Source: CADDZO01 sp035294145
GTDB taxonomy: Bacteria; Chloroflexota; Dormibacteria; Dormibacterales; Dormibacteraceae
Reading direction: 5' to 3'
Length of the DNA: 64,000 bases
Assembly (NCBI GenBank): GCA_035294145.1
Contig: DATGLL010000132.1
Span: 1 to 64,000, forward strand
In this document: positions 51,810 through 59,782 of the stretch, piece after piece
Position numbering within the stretch: position 1 is the first letter of the stretch
Layout of the letters: each line of letters starts with the position of its first letter
The notes under the pieces: model-generated
The model's input: the letters and a program-made list of their open reading frames with translations, nothing else
What the model was told of the DNA's origin: nothing
The model's database searches: none
Made by a program: the position numbers and the translations under genes

Positions 51810-52988
51810 TCAGGAGCCCATCCCCACGGCCTGGGCGCGTTGGAGGAGCTTGCCTTCGCTGGTGATGTCAGGGGCGATCACCATCTCGACGTCGTGGAAC
51901 TCGCGGATGTCCCGTCGACCGCAAGCTCCCAGCGAGGAACGGAGGGCCCCTGCGAAGTTCTGGGTCCCGTCGTCCACGCGAGCAGGGCCGACCAGGATCT
52001 CGGCCAGGGTCGCCTTGACCCCGACGTGGATGCGGGTGCCACGGGGCAGGTTGGGATCTGGCGTGGCCATCCCCCAGTTGAAGCCCTGGGATGCGGATTC
52101 GGCGGCTCCCGCCAGAGGAGAGCCGATCATGACCGCGTCGGCCCCGGCAGCGAAGGCCTTGCAGACATCCGCCCCCACGCGCATGCCTCCGTCGGTGATG
52201 ACCGCCACCCGCCGCCCGGAGCGACGCAGGTACTCGTCTCGGGCGGCGGCGACGTCGCAGGTGGCCGTCACCTGGGGGACGCCCACCCCGAGCACCCCCC
52301 GCGTGGTGCAGGCCGCCCCTGGCCCGACGCCCACCAGGATGCCGGCGACCCCCGTCTCCATCAGCTCAAGCGCGGTCTGGTAGTGAACGCAGTTGCCGAC
52401 CACGATCGGGATCGAGAGAGAGCTGCAGAGGCGCTCGAAGGACAGCTCTTGGTGGGCCCGGGAGCGATGACGGGCGGTGAGGACGGTGCCCTGGACCACG
52501 TAGACGTCCGCTCCGGCCTCCTCGACCAGGCCCGCCCGCTCCTGGGCTCGAGCGGGGACCGAACTCACCGCGCACGGCACCCCGGCCGCTTTGATGGCCC
52601 GGATGCGTTCGACGATCAGATGACGCTTCACCGGTTCTCGGTAAGCGTCGACGAGGACCTGGTTGACCTCGTCTCGGCCGGCCGTGACGATGCGCCGGAT
52701 GACCGGGTCCGGGTCCTCGTACCGCGTCTGCAGACCATCCAGGTTGAGGACCGCGATGCCGCCCAGCTGGCCCATGGCGATGGCGAAGTCGACGTCCACC
52801 ACCCCGTCCATGGCTGCTCCCCAGAAAGGGATGGACAAGGTCAGGTCGCCCAGCTGAAAGCTGATGTCGACCTCGTCGGGGTCGATGGTCACGCCGCCGG
52901 GGACGAGGGCTACCTCGTCGAATCCGTAAGCACGCCGAGCCCGTCGACCGACTCCGATCTCAAAGCTCGGCTGGCTTGGGTGGATCAA
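51810..52988 (-). CDS. guaB3: IMP dehydrogenase-family protein, GuaB3 type (no CBS domains)
   Basis: 392 aa. GRRARRAYGFDEVALVPGG, AMDGVVDVDFAIAMGQLGGIAVLNLDG and the catalytic loop VGPGAACTTRG with its Cys identify the GuaB3 branch of actinobacterial IMPDH-like proteins; no CBS pair is inserted. In species with several guaB genes, GuaB3 activity is often unproven, yet here it is the copy linked to guaA. The start appears to be TTG 52988. A perfect TATAAT lies 48 bp upstream. Confidence 0.92.
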   Translation of the reverse strand: MIHPSQPSFEIGVGRRARRAYGFDEVALVPGGVTIDPDEVDISFQLGDLTLSIPFWGAAMDGVVDVDFAIAMGQLGGIAVLNLDGLQTRYEDPDPVIRRIVTAGRDEVNQVLVDAYREPVKRHLIVERIRAIKAAGVPCAVSSVPARAQERAGLVEEAGADVYVVQGTVLTARHRSRAHQELSFERLCSSLSIPIVVGNCVHYQTALELMETGVAGILVGVGPGAACTTRGVLGVGVPQVTATCDVAAARDEYLRRSGRRVAVITDGGMRVGADVCKAFAAGADAVMIGSPLAGAAESASQGFNWGMATPDPNLPRGTRIHVGVKATLAEILVGPARVDDGTQNFAGALRSSLGACGRRDIREFHDVEMVIAPDITSEGKLLQRAQAVGMGS

Positions 52989-53036
52989 GGTCTCGATGGG
53001 TGTGCGTGCTCCTCTCGCGGCGGGTCGTTACCCCGA

Positions 53037-53042
53037 ATTATA
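53037..53042 (-). promoter_or_regulatory. guaB3 operon -10 (perfect TATAAT)
   Basis: Embedded in CGAAT-TAT-ATTCG, a small inverted repeat. It would yield a leader of about 42 nt to the TTG start. Shares AATATAAT, preceded by CAGG, with the pur promoter. Confidence 0.5.
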
Positions 53043-53133
53043 TTCGCCCTGGATCAACCATCGACGACCCCGACGGGGCGTGGGCCGGGGGCCGCGTCGC
53101 TCTCGTCGCGGGCGCGACGACCGGAGGCACCAC

Positions 53134-53139
53134 TATGCT
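53134..53139 (+). promoter_or_regulatory. candidate -10 TATGCT of the DUF4332 gene
   Basis: 12 nt before ATG 53152, which lacks a Shine-Dalgarno; a transcript would start about 6 nt before the ATG or at it. Confidence 0.3.
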
Positions 53140-53151
53140 GGTATCCACGCC

Positions 53152-53616
53152 ATGGCGATGAAGACCCTCGAGTACCTGCGCGGCATCTCAGCCGAGGACT
53201 GCCGTAGGCTGCGAGCCCGCGGGATCAGGCACACCAACCAGCTCTTGCACGCCGTCACCTTGGAGATCGATCGCCAGCGGCTGTCGGCCAAGACCGGGAT
53301 CAGCCCTGAGCGTCTGTTGGAGTTTGGGCGCCAATGCGCGATGTTGGAGATCTCCAGGATAGAACGATACTTGCCCATCCTTCGTCGGCTCGGCGTCACC
53401 AGCCTCAAGCTGCTCAAGCGCTCCGACCCCGCTGAGCTCCATGCCCGGATCGTGGATGCGGTGGGCCTGGCCGGAGCGCCCAGCTTGCAGATGGTCCAGT
53501 ATTGGGTGAGCCAGGCACGGACCTGCGATACCTTGGAGGAGCCAGATGCCCTCCCCGCTCAGGTCGAGAGCCCGAACCTGCTGGACCGTCTCCCTCATCC
53601 AGGCCGGGCTGGCTGA
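53152..53616 (+). CDS. DUF4332 (helix-hairpin-helix-like) protein
   Basis: 154 aa. LRGISAEDCRRLRARGIRHTNQLL and ISRIERYLPILRRLGVTSLKLL are two HhH-type units in the DUF4332 arrangement, related to DNA-binding hairpins but of unproven function. Acidic C-terminus, no membrane segment. ATG 53152 starts the conserved part; a further ATG occurs two codons later. Divergent from guaB3, convergent with gdhA through a shared hairpin. Confidence 0.8.
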   Translation: MAMKTLEYLRGISAEDCRRLRARGIRHTNQLLHAVTLEIDRQRLSAKTGISPERLLEFGRQCAMLEISRIERYLPILRRLGVTSLKLLKRSDPAELHARIVDAVGLAGAPSLQMVQYWVSQARTCDTLEEPDALPAQVESPNLLDRLPHPGRAG

Positions 53617-53639
53617 CCGGGGCAGCGCCGTGGCCCCGG
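53617..53639. terminator. bidirectional hairpin between DUF4332 gene and gdhA
   Basis: CCGGGGC and GCCCCGG form a 7-bp GC stem with a 9-nt loop, starting at the base after the DUF4332 stop and 12 bp from the gdhA stop. No U tract on either side, as is common in GC-rich genomes. Confidence 0.5.
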
Positions 53640-53650
53640 CAGGGGAACGG

Positions 53651-54910
53651 CTAGGGATAGATGCCGCGGACGGTGGTGGCGTTGGCGACCCGCTGCACGG
53701 CAAGCACGTAGGCCGCGGTGCGCATGTCGACATGACGGTTGACGCTGGTGTGCAGGACCTCGTAGAAGGCGCGGGTGATCACGTGGTGGAGCTTGGTGTT
53801 GATCTCCTCCTCCTCCCAGAAGAAGGCCTGGAGGTCTTGCACCCACTCGAAGTAGGAGACGATCACGCCACCTGCGTTGGCCAGGATGTCTGGGACCACG
53901 AACGTGCCGCGCTGGTTGAGGATCGCGTCAGCCTCAGGATCGATGGCGGCGTTGGCGGCCTCGGTGATCAGACGGGCGCGGATGCGCGGGGCGTTGCGCT
54001 CGGTGATCTGTCGCTCCACCGCCGCCGGGACCAGAACGGTGACCGGCAGCTCCAGGAGCTCGTCCTTGGCGATATCCTCAGCCTTCTTGAAGCCGGAGAC
54101 CTCGCCCCTGACCTTTCGATGCTCCTCAAGGGCATCAAGGTCGAGCCCGCCTGGGTTGTAGACTGCCCCTCTTGAGTCGCCGACGGCGACCACCCGAAGA
54201 CCTGCTCGCTGGAGGAGCCTCGCTGCCGGGAGGCCGACCTTCCCGAACCCCTGGATGGCCACGCTGGGCGTCTCCTCCCCGAGGTCGAGGTACTTCAGCG
54301 CCTCCAGGGTGAGGTAAGTCACCCCTCGCCCTGCCGCCTCCTGGCGGCCCTCCGACCCCCCGACCTCGACCGGCTTACCGGTGACCGAGGCGGTCACCGA
54401 GTGGCCGGCGTGCATGGAGATGGTGTCCATGATCCAGGCCATCACCTCGGGCGTGGTGCCCAGATCCGGTGCCGGGATGTCCTTCTCTGGCCCAATCAGG
54501 AGCGCGATCTCGGTCGCATACCGACGGGTGACGTGTTCGAGCTCCGAGCGGCTGAGACGGCGGGGATCGACGACCACGCCCCCTTTGGCCCCGCCGTAGG
54601 GGATGCCGACCACCGCGCACTTCCAGGTCATCGACATAGCCAGGGCCTTGATGAGGTCGAGGGTGACGTCGGGCGAGTAACGGATGCCCCCCTTCGCCGG
54701 CCCGCGATTGATGTTGTGCTGCACTCGGAAGCCGGTGTAGAGATGCACAGAGCCATCGTCGTGACGGACCGGGAAGTGGACGGTCAGCTCCCGCTTCACC
54801 TCCCGAAGAAGGCGGCGGGTGTCGTCAGGAAGCCCGAGGACGTCGGCAGCGGCGTCGAAACGCTGCTGCGCGATGCTGAAGGCGGATCGGGGCTGGAGTT
54901 CGACTGCCAT
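53651..54910 (-). CDS. gdhA: glutamate dehydrogenase
   Basis: 419 aa, the short hexameric type. RGPAKGGIRYSP and MTWKCAVVGIPYGGAKGGV hold the catalytic lysines; PAPDLGTTPEVMAWIMDT and the NAD loop IQGFGKVGLPAARLLQ follow. It interconverts glutamate and 2-oxoglutarate plus ammonia. Single-gene unit with a weak GGAAGAAGAGG ribosome-binding site. Confidence 0.96.
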   Translation of the reverse strand: MAVELQPRSAFSIAQQRFDAAADVLGLPDDTRRLLREVKRELTVHFPVRHDDGSVHLYTGFRVQHNINRGPAKGGIRYSPDVTLDLIKALAMSMTWKCAVVGIPYGGAKGGVVVDPRRLSRSELEHVTRRYATEIALLIGPEKDIPAPDLGTTPEVMAWIMDTISMHAGHSVTASVTGKPVEVGGSEGRQEAAGRGVTYLTLEALKYLDLGEETPSVAIQGFGKVGLPAARLLQRAGLRVVAVGDSRGAVYNPGGLDLDALEEHRKVRGEVSGFKKAEDIAKDELLELPVTVLVPAAVERQITERNAPRIRARLITEAANAAIDPEADAILNQRGTFVVPDILANAGGVIVSYFEWVQDLQAFFWEEEEINTKLHHVITRAFYEVLHTSVNRHVDMRTAAYVLAVQRVANATTVRGIYP

Positions 54911-55012
54911 GTGCGATGCCTCTTCTTCCAGCGGGGTGGGGCCTCAACCCGGACATAGTAGTACGCCGCCACCTCGGCCGCCCCGCCGCCCGATCGGCCT
55001 CCGCTCACCTCC

Positions 55013-55510
55013 TCAGGACTGGTTCGCCCTCGGCCTCTGGCGTCCGCGGGGGGGCGGCCCCTGGCCCTGTGAGATCCGACGCTCGAGATCGTCGATCCGC
55101 GCGTTGAGGGCTTCGAGGTCCCGACGAGTAGGGATCGAGAGGCGGTTCAGTGCCCGGTCGACGGCGAGGTCGACCAACTCCTCCAGGTCCAGCCGGCCCC
55201 GCTCCACGGTGCTGGTGACCAGGGCCGCTGGGCCGCTCAAGGTGCGCCGCAGGTGCTCGAGCAGGGCCTGCCCTCGCTCCTGGAGTCGGTCCCCAGCGTG
55301 CTCGGGACGCTCCCGCTTCTCCTCGCTGGTAACGATCTGAGAGAGCACGAGCGAGGTGATGTCTCGCCCGGTGTCGCGCTCGATGACCTGGATGTCGTGC
55401 CCTTGCTGGACCAGCTTGGAGATCCCCTCCAGCGTGATGTAGCGGCTGGTCTGGGTGTCATACAGCTTGCGGTTGGCGTACTTCTTGATCACATATCGCT
55501 GCCCGGCCAT
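55013..55510 (-). CDS. polyhydroxyalkanoate synthesis regulator-like DNA-binding protein (PhaR type)
   Basis: 165 aa. The N-terminal RYVIKKYANRKLYDTQTSRYITL is the PHB/PHA accumulation regulator DNA-binding domain; VIERDTGRDITSLVLSQIV follows as in PhaR. The C-terminus has a coiled-coil-like LEALNARIDDLERRI and a basic tail. No PHA synthase or phasin gene is nearby. A -10 TATACT sits 9 nt before the ATG and a perfect inverted repeat overlaps it, suggesting autoregulation. Confidence 0.85.
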   Translation of the reverse strand: MAGQRYVIKKYANRKLYDTQTSRYITLEGISKLVQQGHDIQVIERDTGRDITSLVLSQIVTSEEKRERPEHAGDRLQERGQALLEHLRRTLSGPAALVTSTVERGRLDLEELVDLAVDRALNRLSIPTRRDLEALNARIDDLERRISQGQGPPPRGRQRPRANQS

Positions 55511-55519
55511 GTCGTCCCC

Positions 55520-55525
55520 AGTATA
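55520..55525 (-). promoter_or_regulatory. candidate -10 TATACT of the phaR-like gene (leaderless)
   Basis: TATACT, 9 nt, ATG. The right arm of the inverted repeat at 55522-55540 includes most of this hexamer. Confidence 0.5.
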
Positions 55526-55540
55526 ACGCGTTGCGTTATA
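55522..55540. promoter_or_regulatory. perfect inverted repeat TATAACGC-gtt-GCGTTATA
   Basis: Two exact 8-bp arms, 3-nt spacer, positioned from the -10 into the spacer of the phaR-like promoter and covering the stop codon of the upstream dehydratase gene. Best explained as an operator; also possible as a short transcript hairpin. Confidence 0.6.
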
Positions 55541-56468
55541 GGGCTGGACGGTGGGCCTCGGTCAGGAGCTGGGCCAGGAGCCTGGGATCGATGTTGCCAC
55601 CGCTGATCACGGCCACCGTGGCTGGCCCGGGCGCGAGCTGCTCGAGAGCTGCTACCGGCAGCGCCCCCGCCCCTTCGGCCACCACCTTGGCCTGGGCGGC
55701 GAGCCTGCCCACCGCGGCTCGGAGCCGCGACTCAGGAACGGTGATCCAGCGGTCCACGCAGGCCGTGAGTCGCTGGTGCATGGCCGCGTCGTAGGGGGCG
55801 GTGGTGCCATCCGCGATCGTGTTGGGGACGAGCGTCGGCGGGCTCCCCGCCGCGAAGGTGCGAGGCCACAGGGGGTAGCCATCGGATTGCACCCCCACCA
55901 CCTCGACCGAGGGCCGGAGATGCTTGAGGGCGGCCGCCGTTCCCGAGATCAGTCCCCCTCCTCCCACCGCGACCACCACCCGCTCGACCTCGGGGAGTTG
56001 CTCGAGGATCTCAAGCCCGATGCCGCCATGCCCGGCCTGCACCATCGGGTCGGCGAAGGGATGGATGAACGCCTCCGGCTCCCTCTCCCAGGCCCGGTCG
56101 GCCAGCCAGCCAGCGAGGTCCTCGCGTGGCACCAGGAGGGGGATCCCGCCGAGACGTCGCACCCCCTCGATCTTCGGAGGGGGGGCGCTCCGAGGCATGA
56201 CGACGCGGCAGGGCACCGCCAGCCGGCGTGCGACATGGGCGCAGGCGAGGGCCGCGTTGCCCGCGCTCACGGTCATGAGGCCGGGCCGTCGCCGCTCCTC
56301 AGGCAGTGCCATGGCGGCGGCGAAGAAGCCACGGACCTTGAAGCTGCCGGTGGGCTGCAGCAACTCCAGCTTGAGCCAGGTGCCGTCGTCCATGGGGAGC
56401 AAGGGCGTCCGGACGACGAAGGGCTGAGCGCGCTCGGCAGCCCGTCGAATCTCCTCCAATGAGAGCAC
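55536..56468 (-). CDS. PLP-dependent threonine/serine ammonia-lyase-type enzyme
   Basis: 310 aa. GSFKVRG carries the PLP Lys, VSAGNAALACAHVAR the substrate loop (SxGN), and VAVGGGGLISG the phosphate cradle; the C-terminus has SGGNID. There is no regulatory ACT domain, as in catabolic dehydratases or serine racemases. GTG 56468 is used; ATG 56522 would add 18 residues. Neither has a good ribosome-binding site. It lies just upstream of the phaR-like gene on the same strand. Confidence 0.88.
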   Translation of the reverse strand: MLSLEEIRRAAERAQPFVVRTPLLPMDDGTWLKLELLQPTGSFKVRGFFAAAMALPEERRRPGLMTVSAGNAALACAHVARRLAVPCRVVMPRSAPPPKIEGVRRLGGIPLLVPREDLAGWLADRAWEREPEAFIHPFADPMVQAGHGGIGLEILEQLPEVERVVVAVGGGGLISGTAAALKHLRPSVEVVGVQSDGYPLWPRTFAAGSPPTLVPNTIADGTTAPYDAAMHQRLTACVDRWITVPESRLRAAVGRLAAQAKVVAEGAGALPVAALEQLAPGPATVAVISGGNIDPRLLAQLLTEAHRPAL

Positions 56469-56797
56469 GGTGGGATGGTAGCCGCTGAGCTCCTCGGCCC
56501 ATCCCGCTCGTTGCGGCACCATCGGCGGATCGGCCGGGGCGAGGGACGGCCGCCGCCTCCGGTGGAGGCCAGGGCACGGCCAGCTCCGCAGGCCCCTCAG
56601 GGTCACGGCGAGGGCCGCCGGTCCTGAGGCCTCCCCGGTCCGTCGGCTGGAGGAGGCCGGTGAGGACCATGCGCCCACCCTCGTCGATCGGCCGCGGGGT
56701 GGTCCTCCTCGGCAGTCGAGCGCGTCCTCATGCCTTCCGACCCGGTCCTCCACGCGCTGCCGGCGCCCTGGTGCGGCACGAAGTTGCCGGGGGCGGG
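56469..56797. other. about 330-bp gap upstream of the dehydratase
   Basis: No gene recognised; frames here are Arg/Pro/Gly-rich and unsupported. Part of it (to 56522) may be the N-terminus of the dehydratase. Confidence 0.4.
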
Positions 56798-58183
56798 TCA
56801 GGTGGCGGCCAGGACCTGACGCGCGGCTCGGATCAGCTCGGCGCGGCCACGATCGTCGCGGGCGAAGATGCGGAAAATCGCCATTCGCACCGGCAGCCGC
56901 CGAAAGAGGTCGAGGACCGAGGCGCGCTCGTAGGTCTGGCTGAGCGGGTCGTAGAACAAGATGCCCTGTTCTTCCATCAAAGGGTTGAAGGCCCTGGACT
57001 CCTGGGCGGCGACGTCCACCTCGAACTCCGCCGAGCGCAGATCCCGCGGCAGGCGCTCCCGGATGCGGCGCGCGAACTCGGCCCTGGTGAGCGTGAGGGC
57101 GCCGCTCGACACTTCCCGTCCCTCCACGTATCCGGAGTACACCAGGTGCCACTTGAGGCGGCGAGCGATCAGGTCCGCCCAGGCCTGGCCGAGCTCGCGT
57201 CGCAGCGGGTCGGCCTCGGCGTGGGCCCAGCGCCCGACCTCGATCATCAGCCACCAGTCGTCCAAGCGCTGATAGGTGGGGAGGTGATCCAGGGGGTTGC
57301 CTCCAAGGAGGACGTCCATGGTGGGGGCGAAGATCTCCCGGAGTTGGAGGTCGATCCGGCGCACGGTGCGATGGAAGTACACCTGGTGGTACAGGTAGAG
57401 CCGGGCGCTGAGGAACATGAACAGCGCCTCGGCGCCATGTAGGTGCAGGGTGAGCCCGTGCTCCGAGATGAAGGAGTAATGGACGATTCGCTGCACGTCC
57501 ACCGGTCCCACGGCCACGCCGCACACGTAGGCGTCACGGGGGACGTAGTCCATGTTGTCGGCCGAGAAGGGGCCGACCATCAGCATCCGGAGTGGGACCA
57601 GCCAGCCGGGTGGGTCGAAGCCCTCGAGTTCCGCGCTTGAGATCAGGTAGGCAACCCAGCGAGGGTCGATGCGTTCGCCCGGCTCAAAGTCGGACTCCGG
57701 GTCGGCGCGCAGCTCCGCGATCAGCGGAGCCAGCTCGTGAAGGATCAGGTGCTGACCGATGACCTCATGGTCCACGTCCCAGCGCGCCAGGTAGTTCTCG
57801 TCGAAGAAGTGACCGAAGGGCCCATGACCGACATCGTGGAGCAGGCCGGCGAGGCGGAGCGTCTCCACCACCACCGCCGACGAGGGGACGTCAGGGTGCT
57901 GTCGCCGAAGGGTCGGGTAGATCCGCTTTGCCCACTCCCCGGCGAGGTGCATCGTCCCCAAGGCGTGCTGGAACCGGGAGTGCTCGGCGGTGGCGAACAC
58001 CCACCAGGCGCTCTGCATCTGGTGAATCCGGCGCAGCCGCTGGACCCAGGCGTGGTCGATCAGGTCCTGCTCGGCCGCCGCCCCTGGCACGCCGCCCGAC
58101 TTGGTGATCTGCACGTAGCGGTGGATAGGGTCGCTGGACAGGTTGACCCGCCGGTACGCCGGAGGCACCTCAGGCCCGATCAT
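56798..58183 (-). CDS. HD-domain phosphohydrolase (dNTPase/SAMHD1-like, COG1078 type)
   Basis: 461 aa. HSRFQHALGTMHLAG, LLHDVGHGPFGHFFDE and the distal Asp in ADNMDYVPRD give the H...HD...D metal site; YVQITKSGG-like N-terminus and the ILFYDPLSQTYERASVLD end fit the SAMHD1/YwfO-like group that hydrolyses dNTPs or related nucleotides. ATG 58183 has no Shine-Dalgarno but CACAAT 6 nt upstream. Divergent from the DUF309 gene. Confidence 0.9.
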   Translation of the reverse strand: MIGPEVPPAYRRVNLSSDPIHRYVQITKSGGVPGAAAEQDLIDHAWVQRLRRIHQMQSAWWVFATAEHSRFQHALGTMHLAGEWAKRIYPTLRRQHPDVPSSAVVVETLRLAGLLHDVGHGPFGHFFDENYLARWDVDHEVIGQHLILHELAPLIAELRADPESDFEPGERIDPRWVAYLISSAELEGFDPPGWLVPLRMLMVGPFSADNMDYVPRDAYVCGVAVGPVDVQRIVHYSFISEHGLTLHLHGAEALFMFLSARLYLYHQVYFHRTVRRIDLQLREIFAPTMDVLLGGNPLDHLPTYQRLDDWWLMIEVGRWAHAEADPLRRELGQAWADLIARRLKWHLVYSGYVEGREVSSGALTLTRAEFARRIRERLPRDLRSAEFEVDVAAQESRAFNPLMEEQGILFYDPLSQTYERASVLDLFRRLPVRMAIFRIFARDDRGRAELIRAARQVLAAT

Positions 58184-58189
58184 GGGAGG

Positions 58190-58195
58190 ATTGTG
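58190..58195 (-). promoter_or_regulatory. candidate -10 CACAAT of the HD gene
   Basis: Six nt before the ATG; leaderless transcription would explain the missing ribosome-binding site. Confidence 0.3.
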
Positions 58196-58208
58196 GCAAG
58201 GGTCGTCT

Positions 58209-58226
58209 CCCCGAGATCGTTCGGGG
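58209..58226. repeat. small hairpin in the HD/DUF309 divergent promoter
   Basis: CCCCGA and TCGGGG, 6-nt spacer, directly before the TAGGCT hexamer of the DUF309 gene; an operator is possible. Confidence 0.35.
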
Positions 58227-58232
58227 TAGGCT
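58227..58232 (+). promoter_or_regulatory. candidate -10 TAGGCT of the DUF309 gene (leaderless)
   Basis: TAGGCT, 9 nt, ATG 58242; no ribosome-binding site is present. Confidence 0.4.
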
Positions 58233-58241
58233 CCTCTTGCG

Positions 58242-58616
58242 ATGACCGTGGAACGAGGGGTCGAGCTGTTCAACCAAGGCCGCTACTGGGAGGCCCACGA
58301 GGCCTGGGAGCAGGCCTGGATCCCTGACCGCCACGGCCCTGACCGCGGGTTCTACAAGGGGTTGATCCAGGTGGCCGCGGGCTGCCTGCACCATCGTCGG
58401 GGTAACCGGCGAGGCGCCCTCAACAAGTGGCGCAGCGGCATCGAGTACCTGCGCCCCTACCTCCCGCGACATGGCGGCCTCGAGCTGCAGCCGTTGGTGG
58501 AGCGGATTGAGGCTTGCCTGGCCACGCTCGAGGCAGGGGCCTGGCCTCTGCCGGCCGAGCTACCCCGCATCGGGATCGCGCCTGACGCGTCCGCCCGGCC
58601 TGGTACAGGCCGCTAG
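58242..58616 (+). CDS. DUF309 family protein
   Basis: 124 aa. GVELFNQGRYWEAHEAWEQAW, GFYKGLIQVAAGCLHHRRGNRRGALNKW and the following helical region are the complete DUF309 alpha-helical fold, of unknown function and often near sporulation or regulatory genes in other taxa. Divergent from the HD gene. Confidence 0.88.
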   Translation: MTVERGVELFNQGRYWEAHEAWEQAWIPDRHGPDRGFYKGLIQVAAGCLHHRRGNRRGALNKWRSGIEYLRPYLPRHGGLELQPLVERIEACLATLEAGAWPLPAELPRIGIAPDASARPGTGR

Positions 58617-58696
58617 CCCAGCCTGGTCGCGCTGGTCCCTCAGGTGCGAGGGAGGCGATGGACCGGCTCCCGCATCCATGGGGCCGACAGATGCTG

Positions 58697-59467
58697 CTAC
58701 GCGCTCATCAACCCGAACGTTGCTCCCTGCGGGTCGCTCAGGACGGCGAAACGTCCACCGGGATAGGGGTTGGGCTCCATCACCACCCGGCCGCCGAGAT
58801 CCCTCGCCCTGGAGCAGCTCGCGTCGATGTCGTCCGCCAGGAAGTAAACCATCCAGTGCGAGGGCACCTCGGCCGGGACTGAAGACGCCATCGCCATGCC
58901 GCCACACACGCTCCGCCCATCGACCTGGAACTCGACGTACGAGCCTGTGCCATCGTCGAGCAAGGTCTCCCGCTCGTCCCAGCCAAAGACCTCTCGGTAG
59001 AAGCGACGCGCGGCATCGATGTCCCGCGAGTTCAGCTCGCACCAGCCGACCGAGTTAGGCTGACGCATCACCTGAGCGCCTCTCATCATCATCGGCTGCC
59101 AGATCGAGAAAAAGGCACCGCTTGGATCCTGGAAGACGGCCATTCGACCCTGGTCGAAGACGTCGAATGGGGGCGCGATCACCGTGCCCCCGGCCATGCG
59201 CACCCTGTCCGCGATGGTCTCAGCGTTCTCGCTGCCGATGTAGACGTTCCAGGCAGCCGGCTGCTCGGGGTCCTGGCTGGGGCCGATGCCGGCCACGTCT
59301 CGGCGCTCCAGTTGCATGACGGCGTAGCCTCCCGCCGCCGGGTCCGCCACTGGCTCGCCCTCCCAGCCGAAAAGAGCACGGTAGAAGGCTCGTGACGCCC
59401 CGGGATCGTTGGTGGCGAGGTCCACCCAGATCGGGGTAGCAGCCACCGGGCCGCGGTCGTCGGTCAT
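58697..59467 (-). CDS. two-domain VOC (glyoxalase/bleomycin resistance-like) protein
   Basis: 256 aa, two VOC modules: 9-125 (PIWVDLATNDPGASRAFYRALFGW ... AVFQDPSGAFFSIWQ) and 135-255 (GWCELNSRDIDAARRFYREVFGWDE ... AVLSDPQGATFGL). Known members are metal-dependent isomerases, dioxygenases or binding proteins; the substrate is unknown. ATG 59467 is preferred over 59476 because AGGAGG lies 9 nt before it. Confidence 0.9.
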   Translation of the reverse strand: MTDDRGPVAATPIWVDLATNDPGASRAFYRALFGWEGEPVADPAAGGYAVMQLERRDVAGIGPSQDPEQPAAWNVYIGSENAETIADRVRMAGGTVIAPPFDVFDQGRMAVFQDPSGAFFSIWQPMMMRGAQVMRQPNSVGWCELNSRDIDAARRFYREVFGWDERETLLDDGTGSYVEFQVDGRSVCGGMAMASSVPAEVPSHWMVYFLADDIDASCSRARDLGGRVVMEPNPYPGGRFAVLSDPQGATFGLMSA

Positions 59468-59782
59468 GGCTTCCATCCTCCTAACACGTCCGACGTGCAC
59501 AGCGGCCACCCACGGCTCGCCCTGCATGGGCACCTTACCATGCGGACAGCCAGTGACCGTGCCCGCCAGGATCGATCGGGCCAAAGGCGCGTGCCGGCGG
59601 AGGGCTGGGAGCCACGACCGGCGCGGCAGGCCTCGGTCGCCCCCCGTCGGGGAGGTCTCGACCGGGCTTCGGCCTTCGGATGGTGCGCATCGATGCCCGG
59701 GCACGGTGGCCCTCCTCCCCCGGCGGCGAGCCGACCGTGTCGTGTTCCCCCACCTGGCCCGGCCCGCCGACGAGGAGGACGA
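59468..59782. other. 315-bp gap between VOC and molybdopterin-binding genes
   Basis: No gene recognised; it holds the AGGAGG of the VOC gene. Several long frames here overlap real genes on the other strand and are not credible. Confidence 0.4.
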
